A stretch of DNA of 64,000 nucleotides from Streptomyces caniscabiei (GTDB lineage Bacteria; Actinomycetota; Actinomycetes; Streptomycetales; Streptomycetaceae). The notes beneath the pieces are model-generated. The model saw nothing but the letters and a program-made list of their open reading frames with translations, was not told where the DNA came from and ran no database searches. Below are positions 25,398 through 33,476 of this stretch, piece by piece. The translations under genes and the position numbers were made by a program. The DNA lies in assembly GCF_014930365.1 (NCBI RefSeq), contig NZ_JABXWI010000009.1, positions 124,001 through 188,000 on the forward strand, in the 5' to 3' direction. Positions within the stretch are counted from its first letter, which is position 1. Every line of letters begins with the position of its first letter.

Positions 25398-25925
25398 TCA
25401 GATCCCGTCGCCTCTCGCCCGGCGATGCAGGAGCCAGGTACCGCCCGCGGCGGCGACGGCCAGGGCCGCCACACCCGCCGCGGTCTGCACGGGGTCGGGG
25501 CCGAGTGCGCCGCCGACCCCCGTCTTCACACTGCCTCTCGGATACGTCGGCTGCCCGGTCAGGGTGCCGTTGAGCGAGACCACCAGGTCGCCGGTGATCC
25601 GACCGTCCCCGTCCGTGCAGGCAGCGACGATCTCGTACGTCCCCGGCTGCGCGCTCGGCGGCACCTCGAACCGCCCGCCGAGCCGCTGCCCGGCGACGGG
25701 GGTGAGCGAGAAGGAGCCGGCGCCGACCGCGCTGGCGTCCCCCGTGGCCGTACCGCCCGCGCCGCAGGCCGTCGTACGGACGGTGACCTCGTCGCCGGGG
25801 ACGACGGTGGCGGGGGACAGTTCCAGCAACTCGGTGCCCACACCGCCGTACGCGGGCGCGCCGGCGAGGGCCGCGAAGGCGAGGGCGAGCGCGGTCGTGG
25901 TCAGCGGCCGGGCGGTACGTCGCAT
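25398..25925 (-). CDS. Secreted, C-terminally membrane-anchored protein paired with the sortase
   Basis: 175 residues. It has a signal peptide (MRRTARPLTTTALALAFAAL to AYGG), a ~110-residue immunoglobulin-like extracellular region (LELSPATVVPGDEVTVRTTACG; two Cys likely bonded), a Gly/Pro spacer, one C-terminal membrane helix (TAAGVAALAVAAAGGTWLL) and a short positive tail (HRRARGDG). This is the shape of a sortase substrate, but no LPXTG or LAXTG motif precedes the helix. It may be an unusual substrate, or simply membrane-anchored. ATG 25925 has GGAGGAGG upstream. ~200 bases separate it from the sortase, same strand. Confidence 0.78.
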   Translation of the reverse strand: MRRTARPLTTTALALAFAALAGAPAYGGVGTELLELSPATVVPGDEVTVRTTACGAGGTATGDASAVGAGSFSLTPVAGQRLGGRFEVPPSAQPGTYEIVAACTDGDGRITGDLVVSLNGTLTGQPTYPRGSVKTGVGGALGPDPVQTAAGVAALAVAAAGGTWLLHRRARGDGI

Positions 25926-26868
25926 CGTGCTGCCTCCTCCGAGAGTCCTCCGTTCCCTTCCGAGATAAGTGGCTCTCCGGCCCGCGCGCTTGCTGATGGG
26001 GCGTCAGAAATGAGGTGAACGGGTGTCAGGTGGCATGCGGCAAAAGCCGGAATGCCGGGCGTTTGGGCAGGTCATGGGGCTGAGCGCGAGGAGTGCGGGC
26101 AAACGGGGAGCACCGGGTGCCGGTCGGGGGTGTGAACGGGTGACCGGGGGCTGCGAAGCGCCCCGGCGCGCCGGCGGGCGGGGACTGCCGGACACGCCTT
26201 CACCTCAGGCGCGGAGGGCGGCGGAGCGGGGCGCAGACCGGGGGGCGAGCGGGGGCCGCCCGAGCGGGGGTGCGCACCGGGGGCCGGGCGGGAGCGGGGG
26301 TGCGCATGGCGGGGCACGCACCCCACTCGGGCCCCGCTCGGACCCCTGACCCGCCCTCCCCGTTCGCACCTCCACGCCTCCCGGGGGGTGCGAACGGGGC
26401 GCAGTCCAGGGGTCCGAGCGGACTGCCTACCGGGGGTGCGAGCGGGGGTGCGCATGGCGGGAGGCGTGGAGGTGCGAACGGGGGGCAGGCCGGGGGTCCG
26501 AGCGGACTGCCTACCGGGGGGTGCGAACGGGGGCGCGCATGGGGGACCGTGGAGGTGCGAAAGGGGGCGCAGGCCAGGGTCCGAGCGGGGGTGCGCACCG
26601 GGGGTGCGACGGGGTGCAGGCCATGGGCCCGAGCGGACTGCCCACCGGGGGTGCGAACGGGGGGCGCGCATGGGGGACGTACGGAGGTGCGAACGGAGGT
26701 GTGAACGGGGGGCCAGGCCAGGGGCCCGAGCGGACTGGCTACCGGGGGGTGTGAACGGGGGTGCGCATGGGCTGCGTGTGGGGGTCGAAGGGGCGCAGCC
26801 CCTGGGGATGGGACGGGTAGGGGCGGCGGGGGCGAGGAAACCCCACGCCCCCGCCGCCCCCCTCGACA
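25926..26868. other. Gene-free, repeat-filled region
   Basis: 943 bases between the anchored protein and the sigma factor gene. From ~26190 the sequence is a G-rich field of imperfect repeats (listed separately). Several long open frames cross it on both strands, but they consist only of repeat translation (Gly/Pro/Arg runs), lack ribosome sites and resemble no family. I see no supportable gene. The 5' part (25926-26100) holds the promoter region of the anchored-protein gene. Confidence 0.65.
26321..26785. repeat. Array of ~84-bp imperfect tandem repeats with one inverted copy
   Basis: Units start with GGTCCGAGCGGACTGCC or GGCCCGAGCGGACTG at 26411, 26495, 26578 (shortened), 26626 and 26723; the first two are 84 bases long, and the later spacings are 48 and 97. 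Each carries TACCGGGGGTGCGA, GCGCATGG and GGAGGTGCGAACGG blocks. The stretch 26321-26385 is an inverted copy (GTTCGCACCTCCACGCCTCC), so the array begins with a large inverted repeat. Confidence 0.8.
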
Positions 26869-28671
26869 TCAACAACCGCCTCCGGCCCCATCCCCCGGCT
26901 GCTCCGGGCCCGCCTCGACGGGCGGTACAGACGGTGCCTCCTCGGCGGGCGGTTCGACGGCGGGCGGGGCTTCCTCGGTGGGCGGCTCCACGACCGGCGG
27001 TGCCTCCTCGGTGGGCGGCTCGGCGACGGGCGCTTCCTCGGCAGGTGGTTCCGCGACCGGCGGGGCTTCCTCGACGGGCGGCTCGGCGACGGGCGGTGCT
27101 TCCTCGGTGGGCGGCTCGGCGACGGGCGGGGCTTCCTCGGTGGGCGGCTCGGCGACGGGCGGTGCCTCCTCCACGGGCGGCTCCACGACGGGGGGAGCTT
27201 CCTCGGCAGGGGGTTCCGCGACCGGCGGCGCCTCCTCGGCAGGCGGCTCGACCAGGGGCGGCCCTTCCTCCACCGGCGGCTCGACGACGGGCGGCGCTCC
27301 CTCCACCGGCGGTTCCCCAACAGGCGGCGCTTCCTCGGCAGGCGGCTCGACCACGTGCGGCGCTTCGTCCACCGGCGGCTCCTCCACAGGCGGCGCCTCC
27401 ACCACCGGCGGCACCTCCGCGGACGGCCCCTCCTCCACCCGCGGCTCCACCCCAGCCCCAGTCGGTTCCTCGCCCCCCGGCTCCTCACCCCCCGGTCCCG
27501 CACGCCCCGGCAAGTCAGGCACACCCACTCCCAGCTCGCCCCCCTGCTCCCCGCCCCCGGCCCCGCCCGCACCCTCCACACGCGGTGAGACCACCACGTC
27601 CGTGAGCACCCCCCGGTGCTCGACGACATCGGGAGACAGGACCTCGGGCCGATGCGGCGCGGGCGCCTGCGCGACCGGCATCCGCTGTGCCGGACCCACC
27701 CCGGAGTCGAGGGGCCCGAGAACGACGCCGGCCACGACGGCGGCGGCAGCCGCGGCCGCCCCGACCGCCGCCACGGTGGGCACCTTCACCCCACCCGCAC
27801 GTCCGCCCGCCCCACTCGCCGCCTGCCGCACGGCGTGCAGCCACTGGCCACCCCCGTGCCCACCCGCGGCACCGACGACCGCGGCCGTACCGGCGGAGCC
27901 CCCCGTGAGGGCCATCAGCAGCTTGCCCCCGCCCCCGCCCACGACGAACACCAGCAGAGCCGGACCGACGAACGCGGGCAGCCGGTCGTTCGTGCGCATC
28001 AGCTCGGCCAGTCGCGCCCGGCAGTCGTCGCACGCGTCCACATGGCTGAGCAGTTGCTCGGACTGCCGAGCGGTCGCGGTGCCGCGCACGTACGCCGGCA
28101 TACGCCCCCAACGCACCTGGCACGCCGGATCGATCGGCGCCCCCGGCTGCTCGCGCAGGAACGCCTGGCGCATCCCCTCGCGCGCCCGGTGCAACAGCAC
28201 CGCCGTCGCACCCTGCTTCGCGCCGATGCGCTGCCCGACGGCCTCCAGCGGATGCCCCTCCGCCTCGGCCAGCCACAGCGCCTGGACCCACCGGTCGGGC
28301 AGCTGCCCCAGCACCCGCACCAACAGGTCGACGGAGGAGACCTGTTCGGCGGGGTCGGCGCCGTCGGCCACCCGCACATCGACCTCGACCCGCTCGGGTG
28401 CCGTCGGATCGAGCGGCGTCTCCCGCGCGGCGGTGGAGCCCGCCGCCGTCGCGAGGTGCCGCACCGTCGTCATCAGGTAGGCGGGCACGTTGTCGATCTC
28501 GTGCCCTCCGGAGAGCCGCCGCCACACACGGAAGTGGGCCTCGGCGACGAGGTCTTCGGCGGTCCAGGAGTTCCGCGTGAGGGAACGCGCGTACGCGACG
28601 AGGCGCGGATGCTGTTCCTCGTAGATCCGGGTGTACGCGGTGGTCGCGGACCCGGACGGGCCGTCGGTCAT
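26869..28671 (-). CDS. ECF sigma factor fused to anti-sigma zinc finger, membrane helix and Pro/Glu repeat tail
   Basis: 600 residues in one frame. Sigma region 2 is at ~15-80 (YEEQHPRLVAYARSLTRNSW, TAEDLVAEAHFRVWRRL) and region 4 at ~120-175 (LGQLPDRWVQALWLAEAEGHP, GAKQGATAVLLHRAREGMR). A zinc-finger anti-sigma motif HVDACDDC (HxxxCxxC) lies near residue 207. Hydrophobic segments follow near 230-260 and a clear helix at ~300-325 (VPTVAAVGAAAAAAAVVAGVV). About 270 further residues, predicted outside, include fourteen 11-residue PPVxEPPxEEA repeats. Free ECF factors are ~180-200 residues. The layout implies a membrane-tethered sigma factor under its own anti-sigma domain, released on a signal. 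ATG 28671 gives a normal N-terminus. Confidence 0.88.
   Translation of the reverse strand: MTDGPSGSATTAYTRIYEEQHPRLVAYARSLTRNSWTAEDLVAEAHFRVWRRLSGGHEIDNVPAYLMTTVRHLATAAGSTAARETPLDPTAPERVEVDVRVADGADPAEQVSSVDLLVRVLGQLPDRWVQALWLAEAEGHPLEAVGQRIGAKQGATAVLLHRAREGMRQAFLREQPGAPIDPACQVRWGRMPAYVRGTATARQSEQLLSHVDACDDCRARLAELMRTNDRLPAFVGPALLVFVVGGGGGKLLMALTGGSAGTAAVVGAAGGHGGGQWLHAVRQAASGAGGRAGGVKVPTVAAVGAAAAAAAVVAGVVLGPLDSGVGPAQRMPVAQAPAPHRPEVLSPDVVEHRGVLTDVVVSPRVEGAGGAGGGEQGGELGVGVPDLPGRAGPGGEEPGGEEPTGAGVEPRVEEGPSAEVPPVVEAPPVEEPPVDEAPHVVEPPAEEAPPVGEPPVEGAPPVVEPPVEEGPPLVEPPAEEAPPVAEPPAEEAPPVVEPPVEEAPPVAEPPTEEAPPVAEPPTEEAPPVAEPPVEEAPPVAEPPAEEAPVAEPPTEEAPPVVEPPTEEAPPAVEPPAEEAPSVPPVEAGPEQPGDGAGGGC
26935..27393. 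repeat. Fourteen 33-bp in-phase repeats in the sigma-factor tail
   Basis: The repeats encode 11-residue PPVxEPPxEEA units on the minus strand (about residues 427-579); one unit lacks a single codon. Third positions and codons 3-4 and 8 vary, so the array is old enough to have diverged but keeps frame and composition. Confidence 0.88.
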
Positions 28672-29072
28672 GGCGGGAACGCTCTCCAGTCGCGTGCTGC
28701 TTGAGGGGGCAGGACGATTTTGTATGTGGAGATGACATAAATCTCAAGTAGTTACGCAAAGTGACATTCATCACAGCGGGTAACTTCGAAAGCGGCGTAA
28801 TACATGGGGGCTTGGCGCGGTCGACAGGGTGTGTCGCCCGAAGAAGCATCAGACGAACGCATGAACCCACAGCATCCGAGCATCCGAAAAGCCCGAGCCG
28901 CGTGAAGAAGCCCAAGCGCCCGAACCGCTTGATCCGCCTGACGTGCCTGAACCACCGGAACTACCTGAAGCACCTGACGTACCTGAAGCACCTGACGTAC
29001 CTGAAGCACCTGCACCACTTGACGCGCCCGCATCGCCCCAACCGCCCGACGCGCCCGAACAGGAGACCGCCC
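28672..29072. promoter_or_regulatory. Divergent upstream region of the sigma-factor and SsgA-like genes
   Basis: The first ~130 bases (28700-28800) are clearly AT-richer than the surroundings (GATTTTGTATGTGGAGATG) and must hold the promoters of both genes. I could not assign specific sigma boxes; a CGTAAC at 28752-28757 on the minus strand has no partner at 16 bases. The right part is an open low-complexity leader with 18-bp repeats. Confidence 0.45.
28962..29015. repeat. Three 18-bp tandem repeats in the leader of the SsgA-like gene
   Basis: TACCTGAAGCACCTGACG occurs at 28962-28979 and 28980-28997, with a two-base variant at 28998-29015. They lie 58-111 bases before the likely start at 29073. 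They could be translated if a much earlier start is used, giving a Leu/Lys/His-rich leader, but no ribosome site supports that. Confidence 0.85.
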
Positions 29073-29513
29073 ATGCCCGCCGCCCGGCCCGCCCGCCCGA
29101 CGCCTCCCGCACTGGAACAGAGCGCCCGTGCCCGCCTGATCACCCCCGACTACGACGAGATCCCGGTCCGCACCACCCTGCGCTACACCCCCGACGACCC
29201 CTTCGCCGTGCACATCGACTTCCCCTCCGGCGCCTCCGCCGACGACGCGGACGTCACATGGGCGTTCGCCCGCACCCTCCTCGCGGAGGGCCTGACCGCC
29301 CCGGCCGGGATCGGTGACGTACACCTGTGGCCCTGCGGCCCGGCGCACACCGTCGTGGAGCTGCACTCGCCGCACGGCATGGCCATGATCCGCTTCGACA
29401 CGCCCTCGCTCCGCCGCTTCCTGCACCGCTCGTACGCCGTCGTCGCGCTCGGCGGCGAGGACCTGGGGTCGGCTCTCGACGACGGCCTCACCTCTCTCCT
29501 GGGTGGGGTCTGA
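29073..29513 (+). CDS. SsgA-like sporulation/cell division protein
   Basis: 146 residues of the SsgA/SsgB (SALP) family, found only in sporulating actinomycetes and concerned with septum placement, peptidoglycan remodelling and spore separation. Matching blocks: VRTTLRYTPDDPFAVHIDFP, VTWAFARTLLAEGL, GDVHLWPC and FLHRSYAVVALGGE. ATG 29073 has AGGAGA (29061-29066) 6 bases upstream; a long upstream open frame is repeat sequence. The family member cannot be assigned. The gene is divergent from the membrane-tethered sigma factor. Confidence 0.88.
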   Translation: MPAARPARPTPPALEQSARARLITPDYDEIPVRTTLRYTPDDPFAVHIDFPSGASADDADVTWAFARTLLAEGLTAPAGIGDVHLWPCGPAHTVVELHSPHGMAMIRFDTPSLRRFLHRSYAVVALGGEDLGSALDDGLTSLLGGV

Positions 29514-29628
29514 GACGTCGGCCCGGAGCGCCCGCTATGTTCGATCCGATCGTGCGGACGTTCGGAGTGGGCATGCGGAAGACAGAGAGACCGGCCGACG
29601 GGCCCGGACCGGGACCGGGGGCAAGACC

Positions 29629-30744
29629 GTGAGCGGGGCCGCGAGCAGGACCTCGACCGGCACCCCGGCCGGAGCGGCCTTCGCCGACGCGGTGAACGAT
29701 GACGCGGTGAGCGCCGACGCGGTGAACGATGACGCGGCCGGCGACGACGCCGACGACGCGGGCCCCCTCGACCGGCCCGGCGGCCCCACCTGGCCCCGGC
29801 ACTGGCCCCTGCTGCTCCTCGGCGCGGCCGTCGTCCCCGGTGTCGTGCTCTTCGTGGTGGGGCGGTGGATGGAGGAGCCGGCGCTTCAGGCATGGCGGAC
29901 CGTCTGTCTCTCCATCACCGTGCAGGCGCTGCCGTTCCTGCTGCTCGGGACGGCCCTGTCCGGTGCCATCAACGCCTTCGTCCCGGCGCGGGTGTTCACC
30001 CGGGTGCTGCCGAGGAGGCCGGCGCTCGCGGTCCCGGTCGCCGGTGCCGCCGGCGTGGTGCTGCCGGGCTGCGAGTGCGCCTCGGTGCCGGTCGCGCAGA
30101 GCCTGATCCGCCGGGGGGTCGACCCGGCCGCCGCCTTCGCGTTCCTGCTCTCCGCCCCCGCCATCAACCCGATCGTCCTGACCGCCACGGCCATCGCCTT
30201 CCCCGGCAGTCCCGCGATGGTGCTGGCCCGGCTGCTGGCCTCCCTCGTCACCGCCGCCGCGATGGGCTGGCTGTGGCTCTGGCTGGGGCGCGCGGAGTGG
30301 CTGAAGCCGGTCGCGCGGCAGACGGGACACCGGCCCGGACAGAGCCGCTGGAACGAGTTCCGGACCGGCTTCCAGCACGACTTCCTGCACGCGGGCGGCT
30401 TCCTCGTCGTCGGCGCGATGGCCGCGGCCACCTTCAACGTCCTCGTCCCGCGTACCGTGCTCGACACCTTCGCCGGCTCGCCCTGGCTGTCGGTGCTGTT
30501 CCTCGCCGCGCTCGCCATCCTTCTCTCGGTGTGCTCCGAGGCGGACGCCTTCGTCGCCGCCTCCCTCACCGGGTTCTCACCCACCGCGCGGCTGACCTTC
30601 ATGGTGGTCGGTCCCATGGTGGACCTGAAACTGATCGCCCTGCAGACCGGCACCTTCGGCCGGGCCTTCGCGGTCCGCTTCTCGGCCGCGACGGTCGTCG
30701 TGGCGATCCTGTGCAGCGTCCTGATCGGAGCCGTACTCCTGTGA
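29629..30744 (+). CDS. DUF318/ArsP_1-type permease
   Basis: 371 residues. A ~45-residue Asp/Ala-rich N-terminal tail with two NDDAV-type repeats is followed by about eight membrane helices. The hallmark is VVLPGCECASVPVAQSLIRRG followed by AFAFLLSAPAINPIVL, and later SVCSEADAFVAASL. Conserved Cys residues suggest metal or metalloid handling; family members include ArsP exporters of organoarsenicals. GTG 29629 is chosen because the upstream frame is non-conserved; the ribosome site is weak. It overlaps the next gene in GTGA. Confidence 0.85.
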   Translation: MSGAASRTSTGTPAGAAFADAVNDDAVSADAVNDDAAGDDADDAGPLDRPGGPTWPRHWPLLLLGAAVVPGVVLFVVGRWMEEPALQAWRTVCLSITVQALPFLLLGTALSGAINAFVPARVFTRVLPRRPALAVPVAGAAGVVLPGCECASVPVAQSLIRRGVDPAAAFAFLLSAPAINPIVLTATAIAFPGSPAMVLARLLASLVTAAAMGWLWLWLGRAEWLKPVARQTGHRPGQSRWNEFRTGFQHDFLHAGGFLVVGAMAAATFNVLVPRTVLDTFAGSPWLSVLFLAALAILLSVCSEADAFVAASLTGFSPTARLTFMVVGPMVDLKLIALQTGTFGRAFAVRFSAATVVVAILCSVLIGAVLL

Positions 30745-31646
30745 AACGACCCCTCCAGGCGCTGCTGCTCCTCCTCAGCGGCCTCGGCCTCCTGCACGCC
30801 ACGGTCGTCACCGACGACTACACGAGGTACGTCAAGGAGGGCATGCACCCCCTCCTCGTGGCCTCGGGCGCACTGCTGCTCGTCCTGGGCGCGGCGGAGT
30901 CCTGGTCCCTGTGGAAGGACGGCAGGAACGAAGGAAAGGCCGCCACCGCGCCCGACACAGTGAGCAACGCCCCCGGCCACGACGACACCCCCGACCCCGA
31001 CGATGCCCACGCCCACGCCCCCGGCCGCGACGACACCCCCGACGGCCGAGACGACCACGGTCACGACCACGACCACGACCACGGTCACGACCACTCCACC
31101 CCGCCCCGAGTCGCCTGGCTCCTGCTCCTCCCCGCGCTGAGCCTGCTCTTCTACGCCCCGCCGGCCATCGGCGCGTACACGGCGTCCCGGGAGGCGCCGA
31201 AGGCGGTGGCGGTCACGGACCAGGACGACTTCGACCCCCTGCCGAAGACCTCACCGCTCCCGATCACCCTCACCGACTTCACCGCCCGGGTGCAGCAGGA
31301 CCGCGACCGGGCCATCGACGGCCGCGTCGTCGAGATGACCGGCTTCGTCACCCCCGACAAGGGCGCGTCCGACAAGGGCGGGTCCGGCAAGGGCGACGGA
31401 AACCCCGGCTGGTACCTGACCCGCGCCATCTTCAGCTGCTGCGCCGCCGACGCCCAGTTCGTGAAGGTACGTGTGCACGGCGCCCCGCCCCCGCCCGCCG
31501 ACACCTGGGTGGCCCTCACCGGTACCTGGCACCCCGCCGGCACCCTCGGCACGAGTTCCGCCGAGGCCGCCGTCGACGCCCGCACCGTCAAGAAGGTCCC
31601 CCGCCCGCCCAACGCGTACGCCGACGCCCTTCCCGTCACCGGCTGA
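30741..31646 (+). CDS. TIGR03943-family membrane protein with His-rich loop
   Basis: 301 residues. Two membrane helices at the N-terminus (LLLLLSGLGLL, LLVASGALLLVLGA) are followed by an acidic His-rich loop (HGHDHDHDHGHDHS, ~105-120) that should bind divalent metal. A third helix (VAWLLLLPALSLLFY) precedes an extracytoplasmic ~170-residue domain with RAIFSCCAADAQFVKVRVHG. These proteins are routinely encoded with DUF318 permeases, and the two genes overlap here (GTGA 30741-30744). The Cys pair and His loop suggest zinc or copper; the metal is not established. It is convergent with the M4 protease, 14 bases away. Confidence 0.85.
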   Translation: MKRPLQALLLLLSGLGLLHATVVTDDYTRYVKEGMHPLLVASGALLLVLGAAESWSLWKDGRNEGKAATAPDTVSNAPGHDDTPDPDDAHAHAPGRDDTPDGRDDHGHDHDHDHGHDHSTPPRVAWLLLLPALSLLFYAPPAIGAYTASREAPKAVAVTDQDDFDPLPKTSPLPITLTDFTARVQQDRDRAIDGRVVEMTGFVTPDKGASDKGGSGKGDGNPGWYLTRAIFSCCAADAQFVKVRVHGAPPPPADTWVALTGTWHPAGTLGTSSAEAAVDARTVKKVPRPPNAYADALPVTG

Positions 31647-31660
31647 CGGCCAGCCACCGG

Positions 31661-33304
31661 TCAGACCACGGCCACCGCACTCCACGCCGCCGCCACCGCG
31701 GCGCGCTCCGCGCTGTCCGGCCCGTACAGGTCCCGCGCCGCGTTCAGGGTCGCCGTGCGCGCCCCGGCGTAGTTCGTGGACGAGGTCATGTAGACGGTCA
31801 GCGCCCGGTACCAGATCGCGCCCAGCCTGTCCTTGCCGATGCCGGTCACCGTCGAGCCGTCGCAGGTGGTGCTGGAGTGCGTGACGCCGCCGATGGTCTT
31901 GGTGCCGCTGCCCTCCGCGAGGAGATACGCGAAGTGGTTCGCGACGCCCGAGGAGTAGTGGACGTCCAGGTTCCCCACCGTCGGACTCCAGCAGTCCGCC
32001 GAGGAGCCGTCCTTGCTGGGCCGGTCCATGAAGCGGAGCGCCGGCTTCCCGAAGCCGGGGCGGACGATCTTCTCGCCGACGAGCCAGTCACCGGGGTCGG
32101 AGGCGTTGTCCGCGGAGAACTCGACGAGCGTGCCGAAGACGTCCGAGGTGGCCTCGTTGAGCGCGCCCGGCTCGCCCGAGTAGGTCAGGTCGGCCGTCGC
32201 GGAGGTGACACCGTGGGTCATCTCGTGGCCGGCGACATCCAGCGAGACGAGCGGGCCGAGCTGGGTCCCGTCACCGTCGCCGTACGTCATGCAGAAGCAA
32301 CTGTCGTCCCAGAAGGCGTTGTTGTAGCCGTTGCCGTAGTGGACCCGGTTGTACGAGCCCCGGCCGTCGCCGGCGATGCCGTTCCGGCCGTGGACCTTCT
32401 TGTAGTAGTCCCAGGTGGTGTCAGTGCCGTACTGCGCGTCGACGGCCGCCGTGGCGCGGTCCGCCGTCGTGCCCGTGCCCCAGTGGTTGTCGGCGTCGGT
32501 GAGGAGCGTCGCGGGGGCGCGCCGGACGCAGATGCCGAGGACGCACAGGTCGGTCTGGTTCGCGGCGTCACCGGTGTACGTGCCGCCGCGGGTGGGGTCC
32601 TTGAGCTGGTACGCCGACCCGGAGACGGTCGTCTCCAGCGGAACCGTGCCGCCGTAGAGCGACTTGCCGTCGCCCGCGGCGCTCTCCAGCGCGTCCCAGG
32701 CGTCGATCTGGCCGCCCGTCGTGGCGTCCGTGAGGACCGTGCGGGCGACCGGGTTGCCGGCCTCGTCCCGGGCGAGCGCGTGCGTCCGCCAGGCCAGCCG
32801 GGGGGTGCCGTGCAGGGCGTCGACGACCAGCCCGGGCTTCGACGTCAGCCCGCGCAGTGTCTCGCCGACGTTCGCGGCGCGCAGCGCGGCGCCGGCGATG
32901 TCGGCGGCCCGCGGCGCCTTGACGACGGGGGTGACGCCGGGGACGTCGAGGGCGCGCGTCGTCGCCCTGCTCGCGCTCCGGAACTCGCCGTCGGGAGCGA
33001 GATGGACGACGAAGTCGCCGCCGAGCACCGGGAGTCCGCGGTAGGCCCGGTCGTAGCGGACGTGCTGCGCGCCGTCCGCGTCCACGATCACGTCCCGTAC
33101 GGTGGTCCTCTGGGCGGAGGTGAGCCCCAGGCTCGCCGCGCGCTCCCGCAGGACGTCGGCGGCATGGGCGATCGCGGTGCTCCGAGCGGGTCTGCCGGCG
33201 GCCCCGGCGGTGGGGGTGAGCGTCGCCGCCAGCAGTGCGGCGGCCGCGACGGCGGTGCCGGTGGTGGCGGGGTGCGGACGTCGGAGGTGCCGTATCCGGC
33301 TCAT
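31661..33304 (-). CDS. Secreted M4 family neutral metalloprotease (thermolysin-like)
   Basis: 547-residue preproenzyme. A signal peptide (~1-35, ending TAGAAG) precedes a propeptide with FTP/PepSY features (YRGLPVLGGDFVVHLAPDG), then a catalytic domain from ~residue 215. The zinc site is HEMTHGVT (HExxH) with the third ligand Glu in GALNEATSDVFG, and the catalytic His region lies in DVHYSSGVANHFAYLL. Active enzyme is released after propeptide removal outside the cell. A Cys pair (CVLGICV) and a CFC segment suggest disulfides. The start ATG 33304 is well placed for the signal. Confidence 0.94.
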   Translation of the reverse strand: MSRIRHLRRPHPATTGTAVAAAALLAATLTPTAGAAGRPARSTAIAHAADVLRERAASLGLTSAQRTTVRDVIVDADGAQHVRYDRAYRGLPVLGGDFVVHLAPDGEFRSASRATTRALDVPGVTPVVKAPRAADIAGAALRAANVGETLRGLTSKPGLVVDALHGTPRLAWRTHALARDEAGNPVARTVLTDATTGGQIDAWDALESAAGDGKSLYGGTVPLETTVSGSAYQLKDPTRGGTYTGDAANQTDLCVLGICVRRAPATLLTDADNHWGTGTTADRATAAVDAQYGTDTTWDYYKKVHGRNGIAGDGRGSYNRVHYGNGYNNAFWDDSCFCMTYGDGDGTQLGPLVSLDVAGHEMTHGVTSATADLTYSGEPGALNEATSDVFGTLVEFSADNASDPGDWLVGEKIVRPGFGKPALRFMDRPSKDGSSADCWSPTVGNLDVHYSSGVANHFAYLLAEGSGTKTIGGVTHSSTTCDGSTVTGIGKDRLGAIWYRALTVYMTSSTNYAGARTATLNAARDLYGPDSAERAAVAAAWSAVAVV

Positions 33305-33476
33305 CTGTCTCCCAGGGACGAGGGGCGACGGTGGTCGTGGGGCCGACCACGGATCCCGTCAGATTTAAGTGGGCATGACAGGGTGCGGTCCAGGGGCGTC
33401 GGCTGGGGGATGTGTGAGGGGTGAGAATCGTTTCTGCAAAGAGTCCCCACACCCCTGGAGAGGAGAGACGACAGCG

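Noticed and set aside
26411..26785. Possible CRISPR array
   Set aside because: Units are imperfect, ~84-97 bases, with no uniform repeat/spacer division and no cas genes.
26072..27605. Several long frames across the repeat field on both strands
   Set aside because: They translate the tandem repeats and the antisense of the sigma-factor tail; no ribosome sites or conserved motifs.
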